A stretch of 64,000 nt of DNA from Cliona cf. orientalis (GCA_963930775.1 OZ005704.1:2046001-2110000), one strand, 5' to 3'. Counted from the stretch's first letter, positions 1-16,115 are shown. The notes: generated by a model not told the origin, from the sequence alone. Numbers and translations are program-made.

Positions 1-2
1 AC

Positions 3-89
3 CCCACTCGTGCTGTTGTTGCTGCTGCATTGGTTGCTTCGGGGACAGTAGTTGCATTGTATGCTACAAGAAGGTCCCTATATACGTGA
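3..89 (+). CDS. 3' end of an unidentified gene ending in a membrane helix
   Basis: One frame is open from the window edge to a TGA at 87-89. It encodes about 28 residues: a hydrophobic Ala/Val/Leu-rich stretch (AVVAAALVASGTVVALY) followed by a short basic end with two arginines. This looks like the C-terminal tail of a single-pass or tail-anchored protein whose remainder lies outside the window. The family is not identifiable from so little sequence. The other two frames are also open for a while and read less naturally, so this could be chance. Confidence 0.35.
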   Translation, partial: PTRAVVAAALVASGTVVALYATRRSLYT

Positions 90-1532
90 TACATCAACTT
101 TAGGCACATTGTAACCTAAGTAATTGATTATTATTTTTTTAGAAATATTTATACTATAGGAGAATGTAGCTTGTTTTGTATTTAAAATTGCATCTGGGAT
201 GACATTGTATGTTAGCATTAAATTTAACTGACTTTGATAGGCGCGGTGTTTACGATGCTTGTGGTCCCTACCAAACAGTTCAATGACATGAATGTATAAT
301 AATATTATTATGATGAGGTGTACACATTTGATTCTTATACAATGTCGTGTAGGTAGAACCAATCAGTGACTCTTGACACTTGCATGCTGCAAATTAGACA
401 AGGAGCTTATAATAATAATTTATTATTATTGTATGGTGCAGGTTCGATTCAATACTACTGATTCAAGAGTAGGGATGATTTTGAGCATAATAGGTATGTG
501 TAAGCATTTGAGAATTATGCTAGCATTATAGGTATCAACTGACATAATTTTGAGAATTTTGGGCACACAATTGCAAGTAGCTGTTAATCGATCTTTGTCA
601 CAATGCCTGGACTACATATTATGGACTTGTAAAGGGTTGATCAATCAGCTGGTACCCACTTACGAATCAGAGCACATGTAAAATTGAAATGACTATATAC
701 ACTCGATGATAGTGTAACCAAGTCTCCTCATATCTCACATTGCTTTTTATTTATAGCTTTGTATCCTAGGCAACAGGGGTGGTTTTAAAGTGATAGATCC
801 CTGTTTGTGGCCCGATAAATCCTCTACTTGTAAATTTATAATTGGCAATTACAAGATGTTTACTTCGTCATATTAGTTGACCAATAGGAAGCAGGATATA
901 TACCAGTTAAACCATAGCATGCAACTAGGGATTTATCTTGGAAAGCCATACCCTCTCACTCGGGCTCCACCCTCATGATCAGGGTGGTTTTCCAAGATAA
1001 ATCCTGTGGTTTAACTATCTATTACATAGTCGGTTCAACTTGAGCATAATATTATAATGGGCAATGTATTGGGAATAATAATAATAGGTGCACTTCTTGA
1101 GCATTAAGTTTTGAGAATAGCATTATAGGCCAAAAATTTAATATATCATTAAATTCAAGAGAAGCAGAGTATTCATGGTCAAGTATACTTAGAATTGGAC
1201 CATGGCCAGATGCTCCAATATAATAATTATAGTGGCCAATAATTAATTGTAAAATTTAATATGCAACCAGCCTTGTGAACATGTACACTTACACTAAGTG
1301 TGTGGAGTAATTCGACCATATGATTTCAAATTGTGGATTATTCAATTCTAATACCATTGCTACAATTAGTTGTAGCAAAATCAATAACAAAAATTAATAA
1401 CAACAGAACAACAGCAATGGAATAACCAATAATAATATTATAATATTATATAGCCATGCAGTGCATGGGCCGGGATATAATAATAGATCATGCATAAAGA
1501 ATAATGATAATTAATGCACAATAATACTAGGA
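90..1532. other. Intergenic, AT-rich
   Basis: No coding exon recognised. The sequence is AT-rich with short TAATAATAAT runs and one inverted-repeat element at 905-1016. It separates the gene fragment at the window edge from the 3' end of atlastin. Confidence 0.6.
905..1016. mobile_element. Small inverted-repeat element (MITE-like)
   Basis: AGTTAAACCA at the left is mirrored by TGGTTTAACT at the right. A second block, GGGATTTATCTTGGAAA, is mirrored by TTCCAAGATAAATCC. The sequence can fold into one long hairpin. No target-site duplication was established. Confidence 0.6.
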
Positions 1533-4500
1533 CTAGTCTTTCTTTGTTTTTGTTGCCATCTTTACGGCTCGCTGTAGTGCCTGCTCAGCTATCTTGGCAT
1601 ACACAGGCTGGATCACCTACAGAAACAATTCAGTAATCAATGGCTTTAAAAAAGACTAAATAGTTAGTGATTATTGTGAAGATAATACTATTATAGAGAT
1701 GGAGATGGAAGTGGGGCAAGCAATACTAATTTGAGTAACGCAAATGTGGTATATACAAGATCATTAATTTTATAAAATCCATAGGCTCCAATTGTCTCTG
1801 AATCTCCAGGACAGTCCCGGATTTTTAGCAACTGTCCCGCATCCCGGTAGTCTCTACTATAATAATTGTTGTATTATTGGTCCTGGAAGAGGTACAGACA
1901 CCAGCATAAACACTGTAGCAGTAGTACAACAAATCACTTATTGGTGGTAAAATGAACCAGCTGCTTGTGGTAGTGCCTTACAAACTTCGGTTTTTACAGT
2001 AGCAACACTATAGGAGGTCTATATACTAGGCTTGTAAATTCATTCTCTAGAAAGTATATGTGGTCATCTGGTGTGGGTGAAATTTTAATTAATGATGGGC
2101 GGATCTAGTGGGTGTGGTCTATGTCCCTGGAGCTGTTCAGGAAAAGTTGGAGCGTATGAAAATCTAACATGAAAACTCAAAATTGATATATTTTTGATAT
2201 GAGATAATCGGGGTTAACATTTAAGCATACGATACTGAACATCATTTACATGTAATCAGATTCTACGGTCAGCTCACCTGCTCCCAAATTGCTGACGTGA
2301 CATTATCAATGAGCTGCCCGACCTCCCTGAAGTCCCCGCTATACTTGACATAGAGCCAGACCAGAGTCAATATGAGGGGAATATACAACCCAAAGATGGC
2401 TGTCCGAGAGAGAGACTCCACCCCAATCGTGTCCAGGACGCTCGATATCAAGTATGAGAGCACCATTATGGTAGCGAGAACGGCCGGAGTGCGGTAGGCG
2501 TACAGTATGTGCTTGCTCTCGTTGCGTTTGACGAATGATTCGTAGGCCTCTTCAATCTTCCTGATGAGCTCGTCCTCGTAGGTTTGGCTGATCTGTGAGC
2601 TGCCCATCTTGCGCTTGGATCTGAACTCCTCTAGGCTGGCAGCCTTGATGGCTTCATGCTTTGTCTTGAGCGTCTCGGGAGAGAGGTAAGGCTTGTCCGC
2701 TCCACACAACTGAGGGTAGTAATAGCAATAGCATTAAATTTTAGAGGATAACAATGTATACATAATTATACATTGACATTCTTAGTGTTACTGTATATAC
2801 ACTTGTGTGGCAGATACTGACAAGATTCATGATAACAAAGAATGCATAGCATGGGACTTTGCACAAAATTACTCCTTAAGGTTGATCACAACATCTCAAT
2901 TCACAATAGCGACACACGTAATGTAGTACATGGTACGTACGTCATCCATTTGTTTATTGTACATGTCGATTGCGTTGATTTGAGCTGCAAGATTGTTGAC
3001 CTCAGCGGTGGCCTGGAGGATGGTCATGGGAGTGGGCAGCTCCTCGCTCTGAAAGATGTCCATGTAACCCTGCATAGAGAAAAGAAATGGAAGTGTTAAC
3101 ATCAGCAAGAGAGGGCGTTATGAAGGAACTCAAGCTTTGGCTCCCTCCTCTAACATGATGCCTTTCCCTATATTATTATTAAATTTTATTAAGGGGTTAC
3201 CTCCCTTGAAGTTTGGCACTGCTACAACCTAAAAGGTCAGTTTGCTCTGTTATCACAAATATGTAAATGTGGATTAATGAGGGCAAGCATTCCAAACTGT
3301 TTCAATAGGAATCAGCTTGATCTATGATTATTTTTGCTTTACGAATTTTTTATTCCTACATAATATCATAGACTTGTTACTGACTATGAAGCACTGAAGG
3401 AGTGTTCTTCCAATGGCTGGAGTGTCCCCCAGTCTCTTCACCACCAGGTTCTTGGGAGACAGCAACAGAGGAGCCAGCTCCTTCAACTGCTGCTTGAATT
3501 TAATATCAATATCTGCATGGGAGGAAAGTGAGAAATTTGAAATTGACAATAGTGCAACCAGGAGAAATGCAATACCCATTTCAAGGGATTAACAATTTTC
3601 GCGTTTTTCATAGATATTCAATTAACAGTAAAAAGATAATAATTATTGAAACGATCATGTGCCGCTGCAAAATTTGAATCTGCTAAATGTCCACAAAACT
3701 CGAGTCCCTCAAACTTTCTAACTTTTTGTACATAAACATAGATTCCAACAATTAACTATTGCCACTATTGAAAATTTGAGCTATGTAGCTCAGTACCCTA
3801 ACCTGATAGTTTTCCATCCTCGCTGCCTCCTGTGGCAATGACCAGCCCGGGGTGGGGCATCATGAAACCAAATAGATTGTCAAAACACGACCTCACATGC
3901 TCCCGGACTAGCTTGAGCTCTGGGTGCTGGTCCTCCGTCAGCTGTGGGGAAGGCAATGGCATAGAGCAATACAATAAGGATAATTAACACTCACTATATT
4001 ATATGCAAGCCTCTACAAGAGGGCACTGCTAATATAAGAAGTACCCCCTCCTTCAGGACACATTTATTCCAGTGTATAAAGACTGGTAGTGTATCATATT
4101 AAAAAAACTACCCTTGAGCCCATGCACCTCCCCCCACTTTAAGGGTGTTGCTACATAGAGAGGTTCCATTGAAGTGCGTAAGAGTAAAACAGGATATTTA
4201 GTGAAACTATACTAGCAACATTTTGGGTAAAATCCAGGTGGCTGAATATAACAGGCACGTGCAAGAGAAAATCCAATATTATTACCATAATTCTTTCATG
4301 AGAAATATTAACTCACCCTTAGGACCTTCTCCAGATAAGATGTTCCACCTTCCAAGCCAAACTTGTGATCCCTCTCATGGTACCAGTCACGAACAAGGAA
4401 ACACAGCGACTAGAGACGAACGCATGTAAGTATGTACAAAAAGCATCATAATAAACACATGTAAACATGTAATATACATTTCTAGCAACAAGGTTAATTT

Positions 4501-7500
4501 TAATATTGTTGAGATATCACTTAGCAACCATAATTATTATAGGCAAAACAAATAGCCAACCACCAGAGGGGTGGAGTGATCACAGGGTAGGCTCACCATA
4601 TTACGTGTGTATGTATATCATACTACATAACAGGAAAACTTCAAGGGGTCCAATTTTCGTGGATAATCGACTAACCGTGAAAATTAATGAAGTAAGCACC
4701 ATTATACAGTGCATGACTGTGCATGACCGTGAAAATTTCCCGCTATGTGGTTACTAAACACAAATAATACCTGGAAGGCCTTGATATTGTCGTCCTGGTT
4801 CATGGCCAGTTTCCCGTACTCTGTGAACAGCTGCAGTAATAAGAGAGAGATAGGAGAAGATATCAGCAGCTGCACTGAGGAGGCACTACAACTCCATGCA
4901 CACATTAACTTAACAACTCCAAGCTCAACTACATGTACATGTACATGTACATGTACGTATTCGATAGATATGTGTATACATGTACATAGCTAGCAGGGAC
5001 TCATACAACATTAATTGCTGGTTGTTTAGGAGGGGGGGAGGGAAGTCAAGTACTAGGCTATTCTCTATGTAAACTTGGGAAATTCAAGGGGTGGGAAATC
5101 CCTGTGCGCCCCACCCTCTAAATAAATCCCAGCGCAGGACATACTGCGAGCTATTCAAAACAGATCATCCTCCCCCACAAAGAGGGGAATTCTGTTGTTC
5201 AGTAAACAATAATAAACTCACATGCAAATGTTGCAGGTCGTTCTCTTGAATCTGAGATGATAGGTTGTAAACCTGCAATACAAAAGAAGAGAAAATCTGT
5301 GACTACAGTTGCACTATTATTCCTGTTGTAAACACGAGGCACTAAAGTGCATGATGCCCACCCCACACCATGCTTCTATAGTGTGCATGAAAACAATACA
5401 TGCACATGTAATTATATGTGTAGGTAGTTAGCCCCCACCTGCACAGAGGATATCATGGTGCTGAGGGCAAATATGGTGGCACTATCTTTGACTGTGGACT
5501 GGTTATCAAAGGCTCCCTGTGTGTCCAGCAGCAAGATGGCCACCTGGAAAGACATTGAAGAAGAAAGAAGTAAAAACAGAATTGCCTAGGATATACATTT
5601 ACACTATCAAGGATGGTGTGCAGCTGCCCCAGTCTGTCAGTCTTGAATTAGGCAGTGTACAAGGCTAAAGAGGCTACCTTTTCCCAACAAAATTGCTAGG
5701 AGTGCATCAACTATACATGTATATTATATACAAGGATGGTTGATTTGGAGCATCTAAAAATCCTTGTAGGTTTGTTATCAGGTAACGATTTATATTGTAT
5801 CAAGCCTTACAGGCATTGCTGCTAGGATCTACAAGACTTGAACACTTTCATTCCATCCACACCTTGGCCTCTTGCCCACAAAACATCATCACTACACCAT
5901 ACACACGCAGTCCACCCACCTCTTCTCCAGTCTGTGGTATAGTTGCTATGAAGGGTCTGCTCCACATGAGTATCCCGGTGGTCTCTCTATCACTGCCGCT
6001 GCGCCATGAGAACCCAGTCAGTGCCTCATCCTCCAAACCCATCCAATCCTCCTTGCCATCAAGACCCTGAACCAGAAAGAGTAGACGTGATAAGTTTTAT
6101 CACCCTCACTACTTTTATATACTTTCTACAATGCATGCATATTCAGTCCCTGTTAAGATATTAGGCAGTTTCTAAAAGAATCAAAAATTTTGCATGTTTG
6201 CAAGAAGTCTGTCGTATCACTGGATTGCAAGGTCTGTGTACATGTACTGTAGGTGCCCCAACCCTGGCCTGACACAGGACATCAATCATGCGAAAGAGGA
6301 CTGCACTTTTGGCTCAAATATCACAGTGTGTGTGCACCAATACTGCATGCATTGATGGGATGGGCAGATTGAGTCAATTCATGCCAGTAGTTATCCCATT
6401 AACAGCATATCACCATTTTATGATTCTTTAACACAAGCAAGGGATTACAAAAGCTGCTAATTTCCTCAAATGCTAGATGCTTACCGCTACTTTATGTGTG
6501 CTCCCTCAAACAAACAAAAATCTACGTAGCACTATAATTTATATTATTTGTACATCAGTACAAGCAGATGCACATAGCAGCACATGGCATTCTCTAGAGT
6601 CTTCTTTCTCTAGTATTATTTGTTTCATGATGAAAAGCAGTTGGGAGGATATTAAATAGTACAAGTATAAGCATGACCATCCGTTCATATGAATGTACCA
6701 CTGACTATACCGTATTATTATAATATGCTAGATAGGATGATTCAGAATCTCATTCTTATAAAGTTCAATAATTATCATAATGTTGCCCTCAATAACATTA
6801 CATTTTGTCCAAATCTACTATTAGTAATCACTAACTTACCCCATAGTTGAGGTATCTTAGGAGATAATCAAGGAGGAATGATTTGCCCTTCCTGAAGGCT
6901 CCCGCCACAGAGAGCACCATCACCTTACGGTCCTTCACGTCATCTGAGAGGAGTATCTCCCTCAGTGCCTCCAGGTCTAGCTCAAAGGTATGGTCCGGCT
7001 TGGCCAACACAATCTGTATGGGTCTAGGGTGGAGGGAGAGCTCCACGTATGACGCACCCACGCTCATCTGGGGATCTGTGGGTGGAGGAGAGGAACACTG
7101 ACCTCAATAAATATACATGTACAAGCAGTCACCTCTTAATTATAGCCATAGGCAACCGTTTAATATGGACGGGTTCCACTGTAGAAAGATTCTAATTGTT
7201 TAATAATATATGTACCTATGGCTATAAACGATTGGAGGGGGGGGGGCTGGTTTATTGAGGTGTATATCTGCAGGCGTCTAAGGAACCATCAAATTACAGG
7301 TACATGAATAAGGATTACAATGACAACATAACTACCACATGACAAGCTCAAGACATGGTCGTAATCATGTCATGTGGCACATGATGTGCACACAAATGCA
7401 TGAAATACCAGGGTATTGTGTATATTGGTGAGCGGATGGAAACAACTTGTATGCCACAGAAAACTATTATACAAAACTAGTCTGGTCTGAGACTAGTGTA

Positions 7501-7731
7501 CTATCATATATTGAACATTCAGCCTACATGCAATTTATTCGGAAAAACGATCAAAGGCGCGGTGTCAGTATTAATTATTAAAATCTTATAAGTGCGGTAT
7601 GACAAATCAGCTGAGCGTTCTTTTAAATTCCCCTCACCATAGCTCCGCGCACTTGAGGTCACAGAGGACGGTTCCGACTCTCCCACTCTGTGCCTTAGCT
7701 CCTCCACTCGCTCGGCTGTACGCTGGCTCAT
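1533..7731 (-). CDS. ATL: Atlastin, ER membrane-fusion GTPase
   Basis: Twelve exons on the minus strand: 7731-7638, 7075-6840, 6066-5920, 5543-5439, 5272-5222, 4830-4771, 4409-4317, 3941-3803, 3512-3385, 3069-2941, 2709-2278 and 1616-1533. They join in phase to 565 residues, the normal size for the family. Atlastins are dynamin-like GTPases that fuse ER tubules. Visible features are the P-loop GAFRKGKS (90-97), the switch I region with SDRETTG, the G3 motif DTQG (166-169) and the G4 region VRDW (237-240). These are followed by the three-helix middle domain, two close hydrophobic segments (about 469-487 and 497-515) forming the ER hairpin, and a short amphipathic basic tail ending TKTKKD. The start ATG is the first in its exon and gives a 34-residue acidic/serine-rich leader. 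The TTCATA/GTCAGT donor at 3385 was chosen because it restores the family alignment. All catalytic motifs are intact. Confidence 0.95.
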
Positions 7732-8051
7732 ATTCTGCAGCTTGGATGCTCTCGCTCGAACTCAGAATATTCCGGGTACAAGTTGAAGTTTGAGAAACGT
7801 GCTCTTTAAAATTTTTTGCTGTGCTTGCAATTTTAAATTGACGTGTACAAGCGCGTGACTAGCACGTGCTATTTGGATAACGTCATCAATGCATACTACT
7901 ATACTACTAGACTGTATACTGGCAGTGCAGTGCAGCAGGAGGACGTGCATACGAAGCTCCTTGTCGTTTGTTTTGCTAGCGTTTCCGTTAAGTTAAGAGG
8001 TGGCAAGGCCCGGCTGATCGATAGTCTCTGCTTTCTACCGAGAGAGGAGAG
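7732..8051. promoter_or_regulatory. Shared divergent promoter, atlastin / Rab4
   Basis: Only 320 bp separate the atlastin start codon (minus) from the Rab4 start codon (plus), so both 5' UTRs and core promoters must lie here. The interval is richer in CG and CTCG motifs near the atlastin side. No clear TATA box is seen. Co-regulation is inferred from spacing alone. Confidence 0.6.
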
Positions 8052-11329
<3,278 letters not shown>

Positions 11330-11791
11330 AAACTAGCTCACTCTTCTTCATGCTCACTGTGTAATAATTAAAGTTTGTGTTATTTTTTTCCGGTTGGTCT
11401 TGTCGTTAGATTTTATTGACTCCCTATAATTATGGCAAGCACATAACTAAATTTTACCGTTATATTATAATTATTGTTATTACATAACCACTACAATAAT
11501 AACAGAGATGGCTACAATTAAATTTTTAAACTGATGGTTTTGTCCAAGCCAATTTACTGCTGTCACTGCTGGGGATGATTCTATCCGATGTACCCTCTTC
11601 CTGCAAGGATCGGCTACATGTGCCAGACTAGGGGACGACTTCAAGGTTTAAGTGTGCATGTCCTGATAAAGTGAAACGTGTATTTTATCTCCATGTTAGC
11701 AGAGGACCAAGTGCATGTGCATAGTGTCCTGATTGATTAGCAGTGGAGTATCAGGTAATGGTCGTCACCCGATGCCTGCCTGCATGCGTGG
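11330..11791. other. Intergenic, Rab4 to ADAT3
   Basis: About 460 bp holding the Rab4 3' UTR and the presumed ADAT3 promoter. No exon or clear repeat structure is seen. Confidence 0.6.
11367..11372 (+). terminator. Candidate Rab4 polyadenylation signal
   Basis: ATTAAA lies 38 bp after the Rab4 stop codon and is followed by a GT/T-rich stretch (GTTTGTGTTATTTTTTT). This is the usual layout for a short 3' UTR. Confidence 0.5.
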
Positions 11792-14700
11792 ATGGCGTGG
11801 AAGTTCTCTGCCGTTCTCAGAGATGAAGTCTATGGTAGCATCGAAACAGGTGATTGTTATAAATTATTGCTGATATAGTAGGCGCTTTATCAGTGTACAA
11901 TGACATAGATAGCTCAGTGATATAAATTTGATGGCAGTTTAGGCTTGACCCCTGAGTTCGTCTGATACTAGCTGTGATAGGGGTGCAAATTAATGCATTC
12001 ATAGGCCTACATCCATATCTATGCTATGTACAAGAAGTGTAATTATTGTGGATGATTGTATATATTTTCCAGCTGAAATGTATTGTGCTGTCATCCTGGA
12101 CAAGAAGTGTACGTCGAGTATTATTAGGTGAGTTGATAGTGTGAATCAATTATCACGTTTCTTCATTGATCTATTTTTCCAGAAAGTTAAACTCCGTGTG
12201 CCCGCTGCCAGAATTTGCTCATCTAAAGAGAGTGAAAACACAAGAAGGTAAGTGGTTACTACGAAGAATCCAATGAGTTTTATTTAAATATCCCAAAAGA
12301 GTCAGAGCCATCAGCGCCGTCCCATTTGGTCTAGTGGTTAGGATTCCTGGTTTTCACCCAGGCGGCCCGGGTTCGATTCCCGGAGTGGGAAGCTACCTTT
12401 TTTTTCCATTCGTCGTTCACTCCTTTCTTTCTCCCTCTTCCTTTTGCCATCTTTTCTGTAGAAACGTTAGTTGTTCTCTTGCTTCCATGTAAGAAAGATG
12501 AAGATCCTGAACAAGGAAAAGCGGCTGTCCAGATATCTCTTATCCAAGCCCATGAACTGGCTGGAATAGGAGAAATTTTTATTGCATCAGTTGTAAAGCA
12601 AAAGCCTGTAACAAGAAAGCAGTATGAACAGGCCAGCTCCTACTGGCCTACACATTTTTATGAGAATAAAAGGTATTATTAGGCAAGGCAAAATAAATTC
12701 AGTTTATCATCACAGACTTTTCGATTTTGCATGCGGGTGGGTGGTCATTATTCAGATTTCAAACTAGTAATAGAGTGCGAGAAACACTAAGTTTGAACTC
12801 GCGATCACCGAGGCCATACCCTTTAATTGCAGTGCTCGAGGGGGTGGGGACAAAGTGCCATAATTTTTATATACAGTCTGAAATCTGAAATTTTTTTGCA
12901 AATCCAAGTGGGTGGTGACGATAAACTGCGAATTCAGTTTGCCTGGCCTTAAAAAGGTATGTAGTATCGGATTTAGTCACTGTTCCAGTAATTGGCAGGA
13001 TTTCTATGCCATTTATATTTTATGCTGTGTTTTGCGATAATTATGTGAAAATCTACTAGCACTCATTAGCTGTTATATACGATGTACTTCTTCAATTATT
13101 ACAGACTGGAAAAGATGCTTAAGGGTGAAATGTTCAGTGCTACTGAGCTCTCTGAAATTGGAACTTTCATGAGTCTTACTTTGAAGGAAACTAATACTGA
13201 AGTATGTGTGAACAATCTACCTTAAACATAAGAGCGGCTACCATAATTACCATAGTGTCTTGGGCAAGCGCCCATTTCCGGGTAAGTGCCCATGTACCTC
13301 ATTTCAAAGGGTCAATGTAGCAGCTTCTATATAAACGTATGGAAATTATGTCCTGGGTAAGCGACCATGCCGGCCAAAATCGTGATGTTTACCGGGACAC
13401 TATGGTATATTATAAACTATAAGTTTTCCTACATTCATTATAATTATTATGGTGTGGGGGTAGACCTTCATAATTATTATTGGATTCATAATTTGGCTTG
13501 AGTTGACTAAAACACAATACTTGAAGGGTGTGACATTGGAGAGGACCATGGGATGGATTTTGATGTAGTTGGGAATATGCATAGTGTCCTAGAGGTATAC
13601 TCATTGAAGTATAATGTCATTAATATTATAGCTATGCTTGGGATGATCTGATTCAGTCCTAACCACAGGAGGTTCTTATTGTATGTGTCCCTTGTCTCTC
13701 TATATTGTAATAGCCATCAGTTGGAGCTGTGATAGTTGACCCAGCTACCAAGGAGGTCGTTGCTATGGCTCACAGTGATCCCGACCATCCAACCAGACAT
13801 GCTGTGATGGTCTGCATTGATGGTGTTGCTAAGAGACAAGGAGGCGGGGCCTGGCACAATACCAGTGAAGGAAAAAAGCAAGGTATGTTCACTATAACAG
13901 TGATACAAACACAAGGAAGCTTACTTCTAGATATCCTTTTTCTTATCAGTATGTACATTATATGTATCATGGCTGCAGTAAATCCTTTGGATAAGATTCG
14001 CATTGAAGAGCCTCCTGCTAAACGATACAAACAGAACTCTCAGTATTTATGTACTGGCTATGATGCCTACATTTCAGTGGAACCATGTGTCATGTGAGTG
14101 CCTGGTATGTTGTACAGTAGAACTTCCGAATAACGGACACATTGGGAGCAGGCCTTTTGTCCTTTATATGGAGGTTGTCCCTTTACAGAAGCGGAGACAA
14201 TTTATATAATGATATAATAATAGTCTACACATAATAATTATTTATGATAGCTATTATAGCTAGTTAGCGTTTGCAGAGGAGACTGGAGAAAGAATCAACA
14301 GAAAAGCAGGATATGAGCTGGATTTGAGTCTAAGTACTGTGTATACACTTGAATTGTATCGTGCAATGCATTAATCTCGCCCCAGACCCCACCTTTAAGA
14401 TAGCGCCCCTCCTACGAAGGGGGAAGGGCCAGGCTAGGCTGTGGTGCCAGCAATTACGTCACTGGCCGCGAAAAGGGGTGTGGCTTCCTGGACGGCAGCT
14501 ATTTGGATTATACTGAGAGGTTCAATCGGGTCCGAACAATCCATCTGTTATAGTGAATTGAGAGGTTATCCGCTCCTTGGAGGTTCGTAATGTACTTAGT
14601 CTATAGAAAATTCAATCCGTTCCATAGTGGTTGTCCGTTATATAGTAGGTGATCGCTCCTGGGAGGGTCCGTTATGAGAAGTTCCACTGTATTCCTGTTT

Positions 14701-16115
14701 GTTTGAGTTAATTGTAGCCTAAAAATTGTAGGGTAACTTAGCGCAAAATTTAGTACCTTTCTGGTAAAAGATGAAACCACTAATTGTGTTGCACATTGCA
14801 ATGTCAGATCATACGTATACAACGTTAACGACCCTTTACCATCTCCTAGGGATGAAATTTTCAGATGTCAGTAGTTGAGTCTTATGATTTGCAGCTGTAT
14901 TTGCACTAAGTTATGATACCAACATGGGGAAGATCCACATACATAAGAACTAATAAACGTATGGCATTCCATACAAGACAAAAATATCAAATACAAAATA
15001 TCAAGTTCAAACATCAAATATCAAGTTCAAAACAAAATATCAACTTCATTTGAAGTTCAACAAAACATCATTTTGCGCTTCATAAAATCTCAAAAGTTCA
15101 AAGGTTGCAATTAAGGATAATTACATATTTTAATAACTTTATTACTTCCTAATTAAAAATAAAAAATGCGCTGTGCATTCATATCCAGGCATATTATTAT
15201 TATAGTATACGCGCATGCGGAGTATAATCTGTTGTGAAGTCGCGATCGTCCTTGTTGCTGTCAGGACAAGACGTCATCCTCGAGCCCTCAATAGTTTGAG
15301 TACGAGTAGATCACGCACTTGGTCCCAAAACTGCTGACAGCGGAGTAGCTAAGCTAGGTACGTATCAGAGATACTGTCTTCAAAACTCGGAGCTAGCTAT
15401 GCATACGCATGCAACTCGTAGACACGTGCTGCTGTGCTGGTCTGTGCATGTGTATACTATAATATGTGATAATAAAATTAATGGGCAGCACATTTTTTAT
15501 TTTTAATTAGGGAAGTAATAAAGTTATTAAAATATGTAATTATCCTTAATTGTAACCTTTGAACTTTTGAAATTTTATGAAGTGCAAAATGATGTTTTGT
15601 TGAACTTCAAATGAAGTTGATATTTTGTTTTGAACTTGATATTTTGATGTTTGAACTTGATATTTTGTATTTGATAAGTTGATATTTTGTTTTGAACTTG
15701 ATATTTGATGTTTGAACTTGATATTTGTATTTGATATTTTTGTCTTGTATGGAATGCCATATAAACGAACTAGGCATTGAATGTTTTCTTATGCATGCAT
15801 ACTCTGTGTTATACATATGCGCTACATGCATACATCATACTATTACATACATGTAGGTAAAGTTTTGATAACGGATACAAAGTATATGTAAACACACTAA
15901 AGCACACCATTCCTTTTTAATATTATACTACATTGTGCAGGTGTGCAATGGCTCTGCTCCACTCCAGGATAAACAGAGTATTTTACCATGACTCCAATTC
16001 ATTCTGTGGAGCTCTGGGATCAAAGTACAAACTGCATGTACAGCAAGGATTTAATCATCATTTTGAGGTATATCAAGGAACACACATGTCAGTTGCTGCT
16101 GAGTCAGAAGACTGA
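11792..16115 (+). CDS. ADAT3: ADAT3-type subunit of the tRNA A34 deaminase
   Basis: Eight exons (11792-11849, 12073-12127, 12183-12247, 12462-12672, 13105-13201, 13714-13882, 13979-14093, 15941-16115) join to 314 residues. ADAT3 pairs with catalytic ADAT2 to convert adenosine to inosine at the tRNA wobble position. The deaminase fold carries H191-A-V193, with valine in place of the catalytic glutamate, and the second zinc site EPCVMC (253-258). C-terminal blocks LLHSRINRVFY, GALGSKYKLH and NHHF are typical of ADAT3. The N-terminal half (ILDKKCTS, PLPEFAHLKRVK) matches the tRNA-binding part. The start at 11792 is the only nearby ATG whose phase fits exon 2. The exon 7 acceptor (13977-13978) has a weak pyrimidine tract. 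An alternative AG at 13929-13930 also stays in frame but would add a hydrophobic insert. Confidence 0.92.
12320..12391 (+). tRNA. tRNA-Glu (UUC), nested in ADAT3 intron 3
   Basis: A 72-base cloverleaf. The acceptor stem TCCCATT pairs with AGTGGGA. The D arm reads GTCTAGTGGTTAGGAT, and the anticodon stem is CCTGG/CCAGG. The anticodon TTC is at 12353-12355, and the T arm is CCGGG-TTCGATT-CCCGG. The A and B boxes match the pol III consensus. It lies on the same strand as ADAT3, wholly inside the 214-bp intron between exons 3 and 4. No intron and no encoded CCA. Confidence 0.97.
12398..12405 (+). terminator. Pol III T-run terminator of tRNA-Glu
   Basis: Eight consecutive T residues begin 7 bases after the tRNA 3' end, a standard RNA polymerase III stop. 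The run also sits within the pyrimidine-rich end of the host ADAT3 intron. Confidence 0.85.
14113..14691. mobile_element. Inverted-repeat element with TACAGTRGAACTTC ends
   Basis: The left end TACAGTAGAACTTCCGAATAAC is mirrored by GTTATGAGAAGTTCCACTGTA at the right. TA at both edges fits a Tc1/mariner-type non-autonomous element. It lies in the last ADAT3 intron. A shorter relative is at 53554-53710. Confidence 0.65.
14960..15761. mobile_element. Foldback DNA element, 802 bp, TSD TAAACG
   Basis: Long inverted arms (about 210 and 270 bp) begin TATGGCATTCCATACAAGAC and end with its complement. The 6-bp sequence TAAACG stands directly outside both ends (14954-14959 and 15762-15767), marking a target-site duplication. 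The arms consist of degenerate short repeats (ATATCAAGTTCAAA...), and the right arm has an extra repeat block. The roughly 320-bp centre has no coding capacity. It lies in the last ADAT3 intron. Confidence 0.85.

Noticed and set aside
13883-13978. Retained in-frame intron in ADAT3
   Set aside because: It would insert a hydrophobic stretch into a soluble enzyme. Donor and acceptor are present.
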